Of a stretch of DNA of 64,000 bases, positions 45,214-56,722 are shown one piece after another. The notes under the pieces were generated by a model, which did not search any database, was not told where the DNA came from, and was given only the letters and a program-made list of their open reading frames with translations. The DNA comes from Balneolaceae bacterium (GTDB taxonomy: Bacteria > Bacteroidota > Rhodothermia > Balneolales > Balneolaceae). Position numbers and translations under genes: made by a program. Positions within the stretch are counted from its first letter, which is position 1, and the number at the start of each line of letters is the position of its first letter. The stretch covers positions 24,547 through 88,546 of the forward strand of contig JAEPNO010000014.1 in assembly GCA_017643365.1 (NCBI GenBank), written 5' to 3'.

Positions 45214-47607
45214 TTACTTAATAAGCATCATTTTTCTGGATTGTACAAAATTAGCTGCACTAATTCGGTACACATACATTCCAGAAGCTAAGCTTGACGC
45301 ATCAAACTTTTGAGTATGACTGCCGGCAGTCATTTTCTGTCCATTAATCAACGTTGCCACTTTCTGGCCTAACATGTTGAATACCTCAAGAGTAACTTGC
45401 GATGTAGCCGGTAAGCTAAACTGAATGTTAGTGCTTGGGTTAAATGGATTTGGATAGTTTTGCTCTAGCGTGTAAACCATTGGAGTTGAGTTTTCTAACT
45501 CATCGTTTACGGTAAATACAGCGTCAGCACCAACAAGAGCTACAACTTCCCAGTCTGATGGAGTATTCCACCATTGGCTGGTACTTTTTGATGACCATGC
45601 AAACTGAGCATCACGGGCTGTTCCATCATTATCGTTAATTGCTAACTGGAATGGAATAGTAGTAACACCAGAACCGGTTGGGTAATCGAAATCTTTAGCA
45701 CCTGTGTTAACACCACTAAATTCTACGGTACTAATAACAGTAAGTAAACGGTACATACCTGCTTGTGAGCTGTCACCCACGGTAGCTGAATTACCTACCA
45801 ATTGATTGTAACCCGGTGTACCTGAATCACCATCCCACGCGTGGATGTATGGATCAGCACCGGTCATAAATCCTGCACGCAACTGATAATCAGGCTCATC
45901 GCCAGACTGGAAGTTACTATGAGTTGAACCAGTTATGAATGATTCAGGAGCATAGGTACCGAAGCCACCTTCCCAACTATCAAAGTTCCATCCACCACCA
46001 CCGTTTGCAGCATTAGGTGTTGGCACGATTACGTCATCCATAATCTCAGCATAGATCACAAATAAATCGGTTCCTGTAATGGTTTCGAAACCAACCCAGA
46101 ATTTACCAGAAACATCCGCATCAGAGTCGCCACCGGTTCCTTCAGTTTGAATGTTTGCCGTAGTAATTTCGAAAGGCTTGTAACCATCCGGGAAGAAACC
46201 AGCTAATGTAGCTGCATCCGGCACTGTTTTATTCTCTAATGCAGTAGCAACCGCATCAACAGCATCTTCGCTAAGCTCTACAATGTAATTTTCACGAACA
46301 CTAGTCTCGGTATTGATCATTGCAGATGTCATGGCACTGGCTGAACCTTTTTCTGAACGAGCAACAACCCCGTAATGAGCGTCAAAACTCATAACTAAAT
46401 CTGGGTGTGGAGCTTGTGTAGTGTGCGTTAGCATCATACCCGTTGATGCATCCAATGTACCAATAAAAGTACCTTGCGAAATCTCTGCAAATGCAGAATC
46501 AGCAAAGAATACATCATAACTAGCTGCGCCATTGTCGGTTACAGTGATAGAAACAATGCCATTATTTGTTGCAAGAGCAACTTCAGGAGCATCCGGTATA
46601 ACATCAGTTACTCGGGTAAATACTACATTATCGATAAATACATCGCCTGCTTCGTAGTTTACTTCAAAACCAATACGCATTGATGGCCAAGTTTGCTCAA
46701 CTGCAAATTCGCGAGTATATGTTTTCATTTCTGTATCGATGGTAATTAGACCATCACCAGCCGGGTCTAAGTATCGAGACCAACCACCACCAACTTCACC
46801 AATAAATAAGTGAATATCGTGTGTGCCTTCAGCAGTTCGTGCATCAAAAGAAATTGAATAAGGACCTGTGTAGATAGAATCTAACTGCTCTTGATTGAAC
46901 GGCTGGTTAGCCTGTACATCGTAAGAATTACCTTCGCCGGTTAAACCGATGAATTGTAGCTCACCGTCAACAATCGCTCCACCTTCGAACCAAGCCGAGT
47001 CGGCAGAGAAATCGCCGTTACGAACGATGTTATTCGAAACCGTACGAAGTTTAATATTATCTAAAAAGAAAGATGCATCACTTGTTCCGCCTTCGAAACC
47101 AACTTTCATACCGGCATCATCATTACCCCATTTATTTTGTATAAAAACTTTCTGGGTAAAAGTCTGCATAGTGTTGGTTAGGGTAACACCGGTTGCGAAA
47201 TTCTCCCATCCCCCGCCGTTGTGGCCAAAGAAAACGGCAATATCTTTTGAATCTGCATCGGTACGTGCATCGAAACTAAGTTCGTACTCCTTACCAACTT
47301 CAAGTGCTGCAATTTGAGCATCAGTTAAAACCTGATTGAATTGAACATGCCAAGAAGTGCCATCTGTGCCGGAAATTCCGGTGATAGAAGCAACGCTATC
47401 GGTTACTGCAAAAGTTGCGGTAGCTGCTCCACCATCCATTGAGGTTGAAAATGGTGTCCATGCTGATGAAAGTGTATCTGCAGAGAAATCTCCATCAATG
47501 ATAATATCTGACCCATAAAACGCATATTGCGCGTTGGCCGACTCCATTGCAAATACTCCAACAAAAACAAAGAATAGCACTCTAATTTGATTGTAGAAAT
47601 GTTTCAT
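45214..47607 (-). CDS. T9SS-exported protein with two CBM4/9-like modules
   Basis: A 797-residue secreted protein: signal peptide (1-26), two tandem beta-sandwich modules resembling CBM4/9 (about 30-185 and 195-340; both with YELSFDARTDADSKDI/YSISFDARTAEGTHDI and GGGW loops), a fibronectin-like segment (about 345-430), a domain of about 280 residues with no call, and a type A T9SS C-terminal domain (EQNYPNPFNPSTNIQF ... SRKMMLIK). Probably binds polysaccharide at the cell surface. It faces the LacI-type regulator and lies upstream of the receptor operon. Confidence 0.88.
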   Translation of the reverse strand: MKHFYNQIRVLFFVFVGVFAMESANAQYAFYGSDIIIDGDFSADTLSSAWTPFSTSMDGGAATATFAVTDSVASITGISGTDGTSWHVQFNQVLTDAQIAALEVGKEYELSFDARTDADSKDIAVFFGHNGGGWENFATGVTLTNTMQTFTQKVFIQNKWGNDDAGMKVGFEGGTSDASFFLDNIKLRTVSNNIVRNGDFSADSAWFEGGAIVDGELQFIGLTGEGNSYDVQANQPFNQEQLDSIYTGPYSISFDARTAEGTHDIHLFIGEVGGGWSRYLDPAGDGLITIDTEMKTYTREFAVEQTWPSMRIGFEVNYEAGDVFIDNVVFTRVTDVIPDAPEVALATNNGIVSITVTDNGAASYDVFFADSAFAEISQGTFIGTLDASTGMMLTHTTQAPHPDLVMSFDAHYGVVARSEKGSASAMTSAMINTETSVRENYIVELSEDAVDAVATALENKTVPDAATLAGFFPDGYKPFEITTANIQTEGTGGDSDADVSGKFWVGFETITGTDLFVIYAEIMDDVIVPTPNAANGGGGWNFDSWEGGFGTYAPESFITGSTHSNFQSGDEPDYQLRAGFMTGADPYIHAWDGDSGTPGYNQLVGNSATVGDSSQAGMYRLLTVISTVEFSGVNTGAKDFDYPTGSGVTTIPFQLAINDNDGTARDAQFAWSSKSTSQWWNTPSDWEVVALVGADAVFTVNDELENSTPMVYTLEQNYPNPFNPSTNIQFSLPATSQVTLEVFNMLGQKVATLINGQKMTAGSHTQKFDASSLASGMYVYRISAANFVQSRKMMLIK

Positions 47608-47969
47608 ATGAGTGTGTTTATTTAAGATTGTGTCTAGAAATTGACAACGTGTATACTAAAAAATCGCTTTCAATATTCCAATTAAAATTGAGATTTTTTC
47701 CCATCTAAATAAGATTATTGTGCACACCTAAACACGGCATCACGAACTATTTTTAGCATTTCATGCATCAAAGCCTTGGAATAGAAGTGTTTTACCCCAT
47801 ATTTATGAGAATAATTTTCATAATTGATAGAAATTTTATCATATTTACGAATTACTGTGATAATTGCCGGTCACTTCTAAATGAATAATTAAAATGGATT
47901 GCATGAGAATATTTCTCAAAATCTTAAAAAACATTTTCATATCATTGCCGGGCAAATAGAAATAACGTT
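47608..47969. promoter_or_regulatory. divergent regulatory region with inverted repeats
   Basis: A 362-bp AT-rich gap between the CBM-protein gene and the LacI-type gene. TGAGAATATTTCTCA at 47904-47918 is a perfect 6-bp dyad with a 3-nt centre; TGAGAATAATTTTCA at 47806-47820 is a near copy 98 bp upstream; a third, looser dyad (TGATA-TATCA arms) lies at 47825-47841. ATTGCCGG also occurs twice. These are candidate operators for the adjacent regulator; they lack the central CG usual for LacI operators. Confidence 0.5.
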
Positions 47970-48977
47970 ATGAATAAAGCTACACTTCAGGATATTTCTG
48001 AATACACGGGATTGTCAATTTCAACGGTCTCTCGAATATTGCGAGGAGAGTCGGGGTCTAACTCAGATAATGTGGAGAAGACCATAAATGCAGCCATCAA
48101 ACTTAAATACCCGTTTAATTTTACTTATCTGAAAAATAAGTATCAGTTTAGCTCTCGAACCCGAATCGCATTAATAACTACGCTGTTTCCCAGTGAGTTT
48201 TACGCAACTTTATTTGCAGGAATCTCACAAGCTTCGGAAGAAACAAACTTTGATGTCTCTTATCACCATATTAATCCGGATAAAACAGATGTACTTGAAT
48301 ACATAAAAGTATTAATGGCTAACGAAATTGAAGGGGTGATTTTATTCCTTCCGATGATGAGTGAACCGGAATACGAACGCCTGCTCGAGAACCTTCCGTC
48401 TGATTTTATTCTGATTTCCGTACTTCCGATTCAAAATCCCTCAGTAGATACTATTACGTTCGATTCTTATGGCGGTGGTTATTTAGTTGCACAACATTTC
48501 TATCAGAAAGGTTACCATAATGTAGGTATTGTTAATGGACCATTTGAAAGAACGGAATCGCTGCTACGCCGTAATGGATATCAGGATTACATTTCTAAAC
48601 ATGCAGAAATGGACTTGGTATGGTCATACAATGGTTCTTTTGAATTTAAAGATGGTGCCGATGCTTTCGATCATTATTTGAATAGCGATAAAAAACCTCG
48701 TGCCATATTTTTTGCGAATGATATGATGTGTGTGAGCTTTTTATCGAAATCGCTTGAACACGGCATTAAAATACCTGAAGAACTCGCTTTGGTAGGTTTT
48801 GATGATTTACCAATTTGCCAATATGTACAACCTACACTTACTTCGGTGAGAACTGATTATAGTTCGTTAGGACGTAAAGCACTTGACGTGTTAAAAAGTA
48901 AACTCTATGGCGATGAACAACGTGGTGGTCTGCAGAGTCTTATCCCGGTAACATTATCGAAGCGAAAATCCAGCTAA
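47970..48977 (+). CDS. LacI-family transcription regulator
   Basis: A 335-residue regulator: N-terminal LacI helix-turn-helix and hinge (ATLQDISEYTGLSISTVSRIL, residues 4-24) and a periplasmic-binding-protein-like sensor domain (about 60-330: RIALITTLFPSEFYATLFAGI, VGFDDLPICQYVQPTLTSV). Ligand probably a sugar, released by the GH30 enzyme or CBM-bound glycan nearby; this is inference. Convergent with the SGNH gene (adjacent stops). Confidence 0.93.
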   Translation: MNKATLQDISEYTGLSISTVSRILRGESGSNSDNVEKTINAAIKLKYPFNFTYLKNKYQFSSRTRIALITTLFPSEFYATLFAGISQASEETNFDVSYHHINPDKTDVLEYIKVLMANEIEGVILFLPMMSEPEYERLLENLPSDFILISVLPIQNPSVDTITFDSYGGGYLVAQHFYQKGYHNVGIVNGPFERTESLLRRNGYQDYISKHAEMDLVWSYNGSFEFKDGADAFDHYLNSDKKPRAIFFANDMMCVSFLSKSLEHGIKIPEELALVGFDDLPICQYVQPTLTSVRTDYSSLGRKALDVLKSKLYGDEQRGGLQSLIPVTLSKRKSS

Positions 48978-50762
48978 TCAACGCTGTTGAGTTTCTAAAA
49001 AGCGTCGAAAATAGTCTTGGCCAGTTAAGCTATCGCCGGTAACCAAGTGATACCGTGCAAAATTGTATAACATTCGTGAAGAATTCGGATCCATTTTCTC
49101 ACTTCGTTCAAGCCAGTATTTTGCATTTTGTGGGCGGTTGTTGATCAGATATAACGAGGATATTACATCCATATAGCGTGGATCGGTGTTTCCATCGTTA
49201 ACCACTTGCAGCATCATATTTAATAAGTATAAATCATTCGCCCTGTTATTTATGGCATACTCGGTGCCCTTTTCAATCAAGCTTATCGAATTCAATTGCC
49301 ACTTCAACAATTCGTAGTAATGGCTGATGAATGCTAGTGAGTCGTTATTTACTCTCGCATAATTAATTACTTCAGTAAGTTTTTCCGGAACAACTTGTTG
49401 TGTTTTTGCGGTAAATGCGGCGAGCGAATCTATATAAGATCGTTGCTCATATTGATTATAGATTGCATTAAAATTGGCCAGTTCTTCTTCTTGCGAAATT
49501 CCTTTTGTGAAGGGATAACCGGCTAATAAGCGCTCGATAGCAACGGTGGAGTATGTTTCTTCAAATTGTGATATGCGATTTGGCCGTTCAAATATAGTAT
49601 CAATGAGATTTCTATTGATCAGTGGGATTTTGGTGATTTCCTCAAAAAAGACATCCGCCATGATAAAATGTCCATTAAAATTCGGGTGCAGGTGGTCAAT
49701 AAATAGCGATGCATCTTCTATTCCACTTTCTGAGTTTTGACGCAACACCTCTTTTACATCAACAATATAAACCTGCGCTACATCCGCGAACCCTTTTATT
49801 ACTTCATTGATTGCATTTGGTGCTCGGAAACGAACTTCATCCAATTCCTTTGCCTTAATAAATTTAGCGAGGGCTTTTGTAGTATCGCCCGCGGCAAATA
49901 ACGATTGTCCTTCTTCGAATGCTAATAACGCAATCTGCGAATCGGAAAGAGGATCTTGATCTTTCAAGTTCGATGCAACGGTACCAATAAATACCGGGAT
50001 TTCTTTGGTTGTAAAACTACTAATCACATCACCTAAATTTGCTTCAAATTGCTGGATACCGTCATTGAAGATTTCAGAATCTTGTTTGATGTCGGCATGC
50101 TTCACAACTTTGGCCATCATCGTTCGGCGATCCCCTTGTTCACCGGTATCAGCTGGGATTAACGATTCCAAAAACTGATACAACCTCCAGTCTTTCAACC
50201 AAAGGATCAGACGTTTTATTCCTACGTTATTTACAACACTAAATTGAGTTGATGCCGCGCCAAACGATCCATAAAACTCATTATGGCCGGCGTATATGAT
50301 GATTGCATCGGGCTCAAAATCATCCACTCTTTTTGATAAATCGTGAATTACGTAGCTATTCACAGCTGTCATGCCAAGGTTAACAACTTCAATATTTACA
50401 CCTTCGGTGCGGAGTAATAACTTTTGCTCCAGTTGATCGGCAAAACTGTAGTAGAAATTATAAGGGAAGCCCACGGCTGATGATCCGCCAAAAACAAATA
50501 CACGAAATGTGTTAGGGGCTTTTTCTTTTTTGAAAGCATTGGGGGCAACCTGTGGGACAAAAGCCGGGAAATAACGCTCAATAAACTTAGTATTAGCTAC
50601 TAAATAATCGGGGTTACTTTCTACTTCGATGAACAACTCCTGTGCATCTTTTTGATATCCAAAAACTCTTAATCCAATTTCTAAACTGCCAAGAATCAGA
50701 AAAGGGATTAGCATGGTGATTACCCATAGCACTGAGTTCCTACTTCTCGAGGGTGTTGTCAT
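48978..50762 (-). CDS. SGNH/GDSL-family hydrolase with membrane anchor and TPR-like tail
   Basis: A 594-residue protein with an N-terminal membrane segment (about 8-28), an SGNH hydrolase domain (FGGSSAVGFPYNF as block I, YAGHNEFYGSFG, and IDHLHPNFNGH as the catalytic Asp-x-x-His), then a helical repeat region (about 400-590). The block-I motif is GGSS, so the nucleophile is the Ser in that motif. Likely an esterase acting on acylated carbohydrate. I use ATG 50762; an in-frame TTG at 50768 overlaps the GH30 stop. Follows the GH30 gene by 2 nt. Confidence 0.88.
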   Translation of the reverse strand: MTTPSRSRNSVLWVITMLIPFLILGSLEIGLRVFGYQKDAQELFIEVESNPDYLVANTKFIERYFPAFVPQVAPNAFKKEKAPNTFRVFVFGGSSAVGFPYNFYYSFADQLEQKLLLRTEGVNIEVVNLGMTAVNSYVIHDLSKRVDDFEPDAIIIYAGHNEFYGSFGAASTQFSVVNNVGIKRLILWLKDWRLYQFLESLIPADTGEQGDRRTMMAKVVKHADIKQDSEIFNDGIQQFEANLGDVISSFTTKEIPVFIGTVASNLKDQDPLSDSQIALLAFEEGQSLFAAGDTTKALAKFIKAKELDEVRFRAPNAINEVIKGFADVAQVYIVDVKEVLRQNSESGIEDASLFIDHLHPNFNGHFIMADVFFEEITKIPLINRNLIDTIFERPNRISQFEETYSTVAIERLLAGYPFTKGISQEEELANFNAIYNQYEQRSYIDSLAAFTAKTQQVVPEKLTEVINYARVNNDSLAFISHYYELLKWQLNSISLIEKGTEYAINNRANDLYLLNMMLQVVNDGNTDPRYMDVISSLYLINNRPQNAKYWLERSEKMDPNSSRMLYNFARYHLVTGDSLTGQDYFRRFLETQQR

Positions 50763-50764
50763 AT

Positions 50765-52231
50765 TCAAAATACTATGGTTGCTACAGAATTATCGGGCAT
50801 GCTTACCAATTTGGTTCGATTATCAATCTTGATATTAAAAGATACTTTTTCAACCGATTTATTTAGTACGATTAAGACAATTGTATTTGATGGAGTTTTA
50901 AATGCCACATTAGGTAACGCATCAAGATGTGAACTTGCAATTCGAACCGACCCGGTTGGAACAAATTTGGAGGCATGTGCAATTGCGTAATATCCTTGAT
51001 TTCTGCTTACTTCATCTCCACTAATTGTAATGGCTCCTAAGCAAACATTACATCCACCAAAAGGTGTGTAAGGAGTTAGTTCAGGGTTTGATGTGAGATT
51101 CCATTGCAACACTGTTTTACTCCAATTACGACTGGCACCGATAATAAGATTTTCGGTGTGCCACATCAAATCTCCCCAAAATTCGCCGTTGGTATTTACA
51201 TACTGTTCGGTAAAATATAGGTTTTTATCAGGGTGAGCTTCTTTCACCTCTGTCAACACATTGATGCTTCCCGCATAAAGATGAAATGCCGAGCCGTCTA
51301 TGTATTTTCTTGCATCCGGATCATCCAAAATTGAAATAGGATATTCGGGTTTATCCGCGTTGTGATCCCAAATTATAATCTTTGTATCAATACCTGATTC
51401 TTCGAAGGCAGGCCCAAGGTGATTTTTCACAAGATCCCGCATTTGATCGGCTTCCATATATAAACTAGGATTATTCCGATGATGATGGGGCTCGTTTTGA
51501 ATCGTTATTGCATCAATGTTGATACCCTCAGCAGCCATTGCTTCAATATATTTCACAAAATAGGTAGCGTAGGTAGCTTCAAATTTCGGATTTAATCCTC
51601 CACCAACGGTTAGTGGCAATTTTGGATCTCGGTTTCTCTCGATTGGAATATCGAATGTTTTCATCCAAACGGGAGGACTCCAAGGAGAACCCAGGATTTT
51701 TATCTCCGGATTGATGGCCAAAATCTCTTTCAGAATCGGAATCAAATACTTTCGATCTGGTTCGATACTAAAATGCTCGAGTTCTTCATCCGTTTCACCC
51801 TCGGGTAAATCGTTATATGAGTAGATCACTTCATCCAAATCTGAAGCACCGATACTAATTCGGATATAATTTATGCCAATATCATTCTCGCCATCGCCAA
51901 ACAGTTCATGTAGCAGTGTTGAGCGTGCCACATCACTCATTGCATTAAGGTGCATGGCGCTTCCACCGGTGAGCGTATACCCAAAGCCATCCATTTGTTG
52001 GTATTCTCTAGTTCGATCGACTTCGATTACTAATCTTTCGGTTAGTTTTTCTACATCAGAAATTGCACCATCAACTTTTTCAAGTAAAAGCTCCTTATCA
52101 CCTGTTGTGATATAGACTATAGGCTCGGTATCCGATTTGTGCGAATCATTAGAACAGATCATCAACATGAAAACACAGATCATGTGTATCCCAAAAGTTA
52201 ACAATCCATGAATTTGAGGTCTTTTAAGCAA
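50765..52231 (-). CDS. GH30-family glycoside hydrolase lipoprotein
   Basis: A 488-residue (beta/alpha)8 glycosidase of the GH30 clan. Acid/base Glu247 in AITIQNEPHH and nucleophile Glu342 in LYFTEQYVN are visible, with QQMDGFGYTLTGGSA (about 78-92) and SPWSPPVWMK. The N-terminus from a TTG start gives a signal peptide with a lipobox-like LMICS; a shorter ATG (52183) would lack the positive n-region. Family enzymes cleave beta-1,6- or beta-1,3-glucans or glucosylceramide; exact specificity not decidable. Operon with the SGNH hydrolase. Confidence 0.92.
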   Translation of the reverse strand: MLKRPQIHGLLTFGIHMICVFMLMICSNDSHKSDTEPIVYITTGDKELLLEKVDGAISDVEKLTERLVIEVDRTREYQQMDGFGYTLTGGSAMHLNAMSDVARSTLLHELFGDGENDIGINYIRISIGASDLDEVIYSYNDLPEGETDEELEHFSIEPDRKYLIPILKEILAINPEIKILGSPWSPPVWMKTFDIPIERNRDPKLPLTVGGGLNPKFEATYATYFVKYIEAMAAEGINIDAITIQNEPHHHRNNPSLYMEADQMRDLVKNHLGPAFEESGIDTKIIIWDHNADKPEYPISILDDPDARKYIDGSAFHLYAGSINVLTEVKEAHPDKNLYFTEQYVNTNGEFWGDLMWHTENLIIGASRNWSKTVLQWNLTSNPELTPYTPFGGCNVCLGAITISGDEVSRNQGYYAIAHASKFVPTGSVRIASSHLDALPNVAFKTPSNTIVLIVLNKSVEKVSFNIKIDNRTKLVSMPDNSVATIVF

Positions 52232-52323
52232 AGGTGTTCTGAGTTACTTTGAATTAAGATCGTAGAACTTAGAGGATCGTAAAATCGATCACAACTTTCA
52301 TTCTGACATTTATATATAGACAC

Positions 52324-52358
52324 AAAAAAACCCCTTCTGATTTCTCAAAAGGGGTTTT
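52324..52358 (-). terminator. intrinsic terminator of rpoBC operon
   Basis: Minus strand: AAAACCCCTTTTGAG pairs with its complement around ACCCCTT/AAGGGGT, followed by seven T. It lies about 27 nt after the rpoC stop and ends the secE-rpoC cluster. Confidence 0.92.
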
Positions 52359-52384
52359 AAATTTTTAGCTAGTACTTGAACTGC

Positions 52385-55300
52385 TTATTCAGCCGGGCTA
52401 GATGCGTCATCTTCGCCACCTAATGCTTCAAATACCTGAGCGACTTCTGCTTCGCCTTCTTCCATGTCTTTCTTCGAACCAACGATGATATCGTTGTAAT
52501 CGCGAAGACCGGTACCGGCCGGCACTTTGTGACCAACCACTACGTTTTCTTTCAGTCCACGCAAGAAGTCTTTCTTGGCCTCGATGGAAGCCTGAGTAAG
52601 TACTTTCGTGGTTTCCTGGAATGAAGCGGCAGATAACCAACTTTCGGTTGAAAGTGCTGCACGTGTGATACCTAACAAGATCGGCTTCGAAATTGCAGGT
52701 TCTGCTTCACGAGTTTGCAGCTCTTCTTTGTCGTCTTTAATCAACTGATTGTTGATGTCGCGAACTTCACGGCGATCTAAGATCGTACCTTTTTTCAGCT
52801 CACTTCCACCCGGATCAGTTACAACAAATTTACCAATCAACTCATCGTTTCTCATGTTCACTTCAAAACGATCAACTTTGTCGCCTTCTAGGAACATGGT
52901 ATCGCCCGGATCGGTGATTTCAACTTTCTGCATCATCGTAGATACAATCACTTCGATGTGCTTATCGTTGATTTTCACACCCTGGAGACGGTAAACTTCC
53001 TGAATCTCATTCACTAAGTACGATTGTACAGCATATGGTCCAAGAATGTTTAGAATGTCCTGAGCAGGAATAGTACCATCAGATAATGGCTGTCCCGCAC
53101 GTACAAAGTCATTCGATTGAACAAGAATGTGCTTGCTTAGCGAAATGAGGTATTTCTTTTCATCGGTTCCATCTTTCGACTTCACGATTACTTCTTGAGA
53201 ACCACGCTTACGGCCACCCATTTCAACAATACCATCAATCTCAGATACTGCTGCAGGATCACTCGGAGAACGCGCCTCAAACAATTCGGTTACACGAGGT
53301 AGACCCGCGGTAATATCCTTCGATTTCGAAGTTGCACGAGGAATCTTAGCGATTACCTGACCTGCAGCTACTTTCTCGCCATCTTCAATAACGATGTGCG
53401 TTTCTACAGGAAGTGTGCTTTCGCGTAGGATATCGCCTTCGCCACGAACGGCTAAAGTCGGTACCATAGATCGATCTTTAGAGTCGATAATTACTTTCTC
53501 ACGGTGACCCGTTTGAGCATCGGTATCTTCAGTAAAGGTTAATCCTTCGATGATATCTTTGTAATGAACCGTACCATCAATTTCAGAGAAGATCAATGCG
53601 TTGTATGGATCCCACTTACACAATTGTGCGCCTTTAGGAACCATGTCGCCTTCTTCAACAATCATTTCTGAACCGTAAGGCACATTATAACTGATGAGAA
53701 CTTTGTCTTCGTCGTCAAGAATCTTCAATTCACCTGCACGGCTAAGAACTACATTGTGTTCTTCTTCACCGTCGTCGTAAGTAACAACGCGCACGTTTTC
53801 GAATTCAACTTTACCGGCAAATTTCGCTTTGTGTTGTGAATCTGCTTCCAAACGAGATGCAGTACCACCAACGTGGAACGTACGTAACGTAAGCTGTGTA
53901 CCAGGCTCACCAATCGACTGAGCAGCGATAACACCTACAGCTTCACCTTTTTCAACAACAGTACCGCGTGCAAGATCACGTCCGTAACATTTCGCACATA
54001 CACCGCGACCAGTTTCGCAGGTAAGTACAGAACGGATTTCAACTTGATCAATCGAAGTTTCAGCAATTTTCTTAGCTACACTTTCGTCGATCATCTGATT
54101 AGCTTCGCAAAGCACTTCATCAGAAATTGGATCGTGAATATCGTGCAACGAGAATCGACCAATAATACGATCTTCAAGACGCTCGATCACATCCTCATTA
54201 TCTTTAAGTGCTTCCATCTTAATACCACGAAGCGTACCACAATCACTTTCGGTGATGATCACATCTTGCGATACATCAACCAAACGACGGGTTAGGTAAC
54301 CGGCATCAGCCGTTTTAAGAGCCGTATCGGCAAGACCTTTACGCGCACCGTGAGTAGAGATAAAGTACTCAAGTACCGTCAAACCTTCTTTGAAAGAAGA
54401 AAGGATCGGGTTTTCAATTACTTCGTTTCCTTGCTGTAAACCTGATTTTTGAGGCTTAGCCATCAAACCACGCATACCACCAAGCTGACGAATCTGCTCT
54501 TTAGAACCACGGGCACCGGAATCGGCCATCATAAACACCGGATTGAAACCATCACGATCTTCAGCCAATGCTTTGAACAGGGTTTCAGAAACTCGGTTTG
54601 TGGTACTTGTCCACTTATCAATTACCTGATTGTAACGCTCATTATCTGTAATGAAACCCATTTCGTAACGGCTCTGAATGTCCATTACTTCATCTTTGGC
54701 TCCATTGATAAGCTCAGCTTTTGCATCAGGGATAATAATATCATCAAGGCTAAACGATAGTCCACCAAGTGTGGCATTCTCGTAACCAAGTTTCTTCATG
54801 TCATCGAGGAAAGCAGCGGTTTTAGCTGTTCCGGTTGTGGCATGAATTTCGCCAATAAGAATACGTAGCTCTTTTTTACCAAGGGTTTTGTTGATGAAGC
54901 CCATTTCTTCAGGAACGATCTCGTTAAAGAGAACACGTCCTGTTGAAGTTTTAACAACTTCAGTAACAGTTTCACCTTCGGCATTCTTAGTAAGAACACG
55001 CACATTAATTTTGGCGTGGATGTCGATCATTTGCTGATCGAAAGCTACAATTACTTCTTCCGGGCTTGAGAAGGTTTTACCCTCACCTTTTTGGCCACCA
55101 CGTGGCTTTGTGAGATAGTAAAGACCCAAAATCATATCCTGCGAAGGAACCGCAATCGGCCCACCGTTTGCAGGACTCATAATGTTGTGAGAACCTAACA
55201 TCAGTACCGATGCTTCAAGAACCGCATCATGACTTAATGGTAAGTGAACCGCCATCTGATCACCATCGAAATCGGCGTTGAATGCCGTACACGCTAGTGG

Positions 55301-56689
55301 GTGAAGACGAATCGCTTTCTCCTCGATAAGTACCGGCTGGAACGCCTGAATACCTAAACGGTGAAGGGTTGGAGCACGGTTAAGCATCACAGGGTGACCT
55401 GTAATTACGTTTTCGAGCACTTCCCAAACTACTGCATCACGACGATCTACTACTTTTTTCGCAGATTTAACCGTTTTCACATATCCACGCTCAATCAATC
55501 GGCGGATAATAAACGGCTTGTAAAGCTCTACGGCCATTTCTTTTGGAAGACCACATTCGTGCATCTTCAATTCGGGGCCTACAACAATTACTGAACGACC
55601 AGAATAATCAACACGCTTACCAAGAAGGTTTTGACGGAAACGACCACTCTTACCTTTAAGCATATCACTTAAAGACTTTAATGGACGGTTGTTATTCCGT
55701 ACAGCGTTTGATTTACGTGAGTTGTCGTACAGTGAATCAACAGCTTCCTGCAACATGCGCTTCTCGTTACGGAGAATTACATCAGGAGCTTTAATGTCGA
55801 TCAATCTCTTCAAACGATTATTTCTGATAATTACACGACGGTAAAGATCATTCAAATCGGAAGTTGCAAAACGACCACCTTCAAGAGGCACTAATGGACG
55901 AAGTTCCGGTGGAATTACAGGAATTACACGCTGAACCATCCACTCAGGTCGGTTTTCGGTGTGCTGAGAAGCAGCACGGAAAGACTCGATTACCTGAAGT
56001 CGCTTCAATTTTTTCTTCTTACGCATTTGCGAAGTTTCGTTCTTCACTTCGTAGCGTAAGGTGTAAGCTAACTCATCCAGATCTAGATCGGCAAGCATAG
56101 CTTCGAGGGCATCAGCACCCTCTTTTACAATGAATTTGTCCTCGTCATCATTGTCCAGCTCGTAGTTATCTTCCGGCAGCTGATCCATGATGTCGTATTT
56201 CTCTTCTTCCGAAATCATGTCGCCTTTGGCGTAACCTAAATCGCGAGCCAAGCCCGGATTAATGATCACGAACGTTTCGTAATAAACGATACGATCAAGA
56301 TTTTTAGAAGAAAGGCCTAGTAAGTAGGCAATTTTGTTTGGTAACGACTTGAAATACCAAATATGAACGGTTGGCACAGTAAGGGTAATGTGGCCCATAC
56401 GCTCACGTCGTACTGCTTTCCGGGTAACTTCAACACCGCAACGGTCACAAATAATACCTTTGTAACGTATACGCTTGTACTTTCCGCAATGGCATTCGTA
56501 ATCCTTTACAGGTCCGAAGATCTTTTCACAGAAAAGACCATCCATTTCTGGTTTAAAAGTACGGTAGTTGATTGTCTCCGGGGTGAGTACTTCACCGTGA
56601 GAGCGTGATAAAATTGTCTCTGCAGACGCCAGCGAGATGCCGATGCTGCTAAAGTCGTTGGTTACTGCTAATGTTTTTGTAATTGGCAA
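52385..56689 (-). CDS. rpoC: RNA polymerase beta-prime subunit
   Basis: A 1434-residue subunit. N-terminal zinc ribbon (CHCGKYKR ... CDRCG), the active-site motif [15 protein letters not shown] with three Mg-binding Asp, the trigger-loop/bridge-helix region ([22 protein letters not shown]) and the second zinc cluster ([19 protein letters not shown]) are seen. The start appears to be TTG at 56689, preceded by GGAGG with 8-nt spacing; the protein begins [13 protein letters not shown]. Last gene of the cluster, 33 nt after rpoB. Confidence 0.98.
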   Translation of the reverse strand: MPITKTLAVTNDFSSIGISLASAETILSRSHGEVLTPETINYRTFKPEMDGLFCEKIFGPVKDYECHCGKYKRIRYKGIICDRCGVEVTRKAVRRERMGHITLTVPTVHIWYFKSLPNKIAYLLGLSSKNLDRIVYYETFVIINPGLARDLGYAKGDMISEEEKYDIMDQLPEDNYELDNDDEDKFIVKEGADALEAMLADLDLDELAYTLRYEVKNETSQMRKKKKLKRLQVIESFRAASQHTENRPEWMVQRVIPVIPPELRPLVPLEGGRFATSDLNDLYRRVIIRNNRLKRLIDIKAPDVILRNEKRMLQEAVDSLYDNSRKSNAVRNNNRPLKSLSDMLKGKSGRFRQNLLGKRVDYSGRSVIVVGPELKMHECGLPKEMAVELYKPFIIRRLIERGYVKTVKSAKKVVDRRDAVVWEVLENVITGHPVMLNRAPTLHRLGIQAFQPVLIEEKAIRLHPLACTAFNADFDGDQMAVHLPLSHDAVLEASVLMLGSHNIMSPANGGPIAVPSQDMILGLYYLTKPRGGQKGEGKTFSSPEEVIVAFDQQMIDIHAKINVRVLTKNAEGETVTEVVKTSTGRVLFNEIVPEEMGFINKTLGKKELRILIGEIHATTGTAKTAAFLDDMKKLGYENATLGGLSFSLDDIIIPDAKAELINGAKDEVMDIQSRYEMGFITDNERYNQVIDKWTSTTNRVSETLFKALAEDRDGFNPVFMMADSGARGSKEQIRQLGGMRGLMAKPQKSGLQQGNEVIENPILSSFKEGLTVLEYFISTHGARKGLADTALKTADAGYLTRRLVDVSQDVIITESDCGTLRGIKMEALKDNEDVIERLEDRIIGRFSLHDIHDPISDEVLCEANQMIDESVAKKIAETSIDQVEIRSVLTCETGRGVCAKCYGRDLARGTVVEKGEAVGVIAAQSIGEPGTQLTLRTFHVGGTASRLEADSQHKAKFAGKVEFENVRVVTYDDGEEEHNVVLSRAGELKILDDEDKVLISYNVPYGSEMIVEEGDMVPKGAQLCKWDPYNALIFSEIDGTVHYKDIIEGLTFTEDTDAQTGHREKVIIDSKDRSMVPTLAVRGEGDILRESTLPVETHIVIEDGEKVAAGQVIAKIPRATSKSKDITAGLPRVTELFEARSPSDPAAVSEIDGIVEMGGRKRGSQEVIVKSKDGTDEKKYLISLSKHILVQSNDFVRAGQPLSDGTIPAQDILNILGPYAVQSYLVNEIQEVYRLQGVKINDKHIEVIVSTMMQKVEITDPGDTMFLEGDKVDRFEVNMRNDELIGKFVVTDPGGSELKKGTILDRREVRDINNQLIKDDKEELQTREAEPAISKPILLGITRAALSTESWLSAASFQETTKVLTQASIEAKKDFLRGLKENVVVGHKVPAGTGLRDYNDIIVGSKKDMEEGEAEVAQVFEALGGEDDASSPAE

Positions 56690-56722
56690 GGGGTTTTCCT
56701 CCGAAACTTATATTAACAGTGA

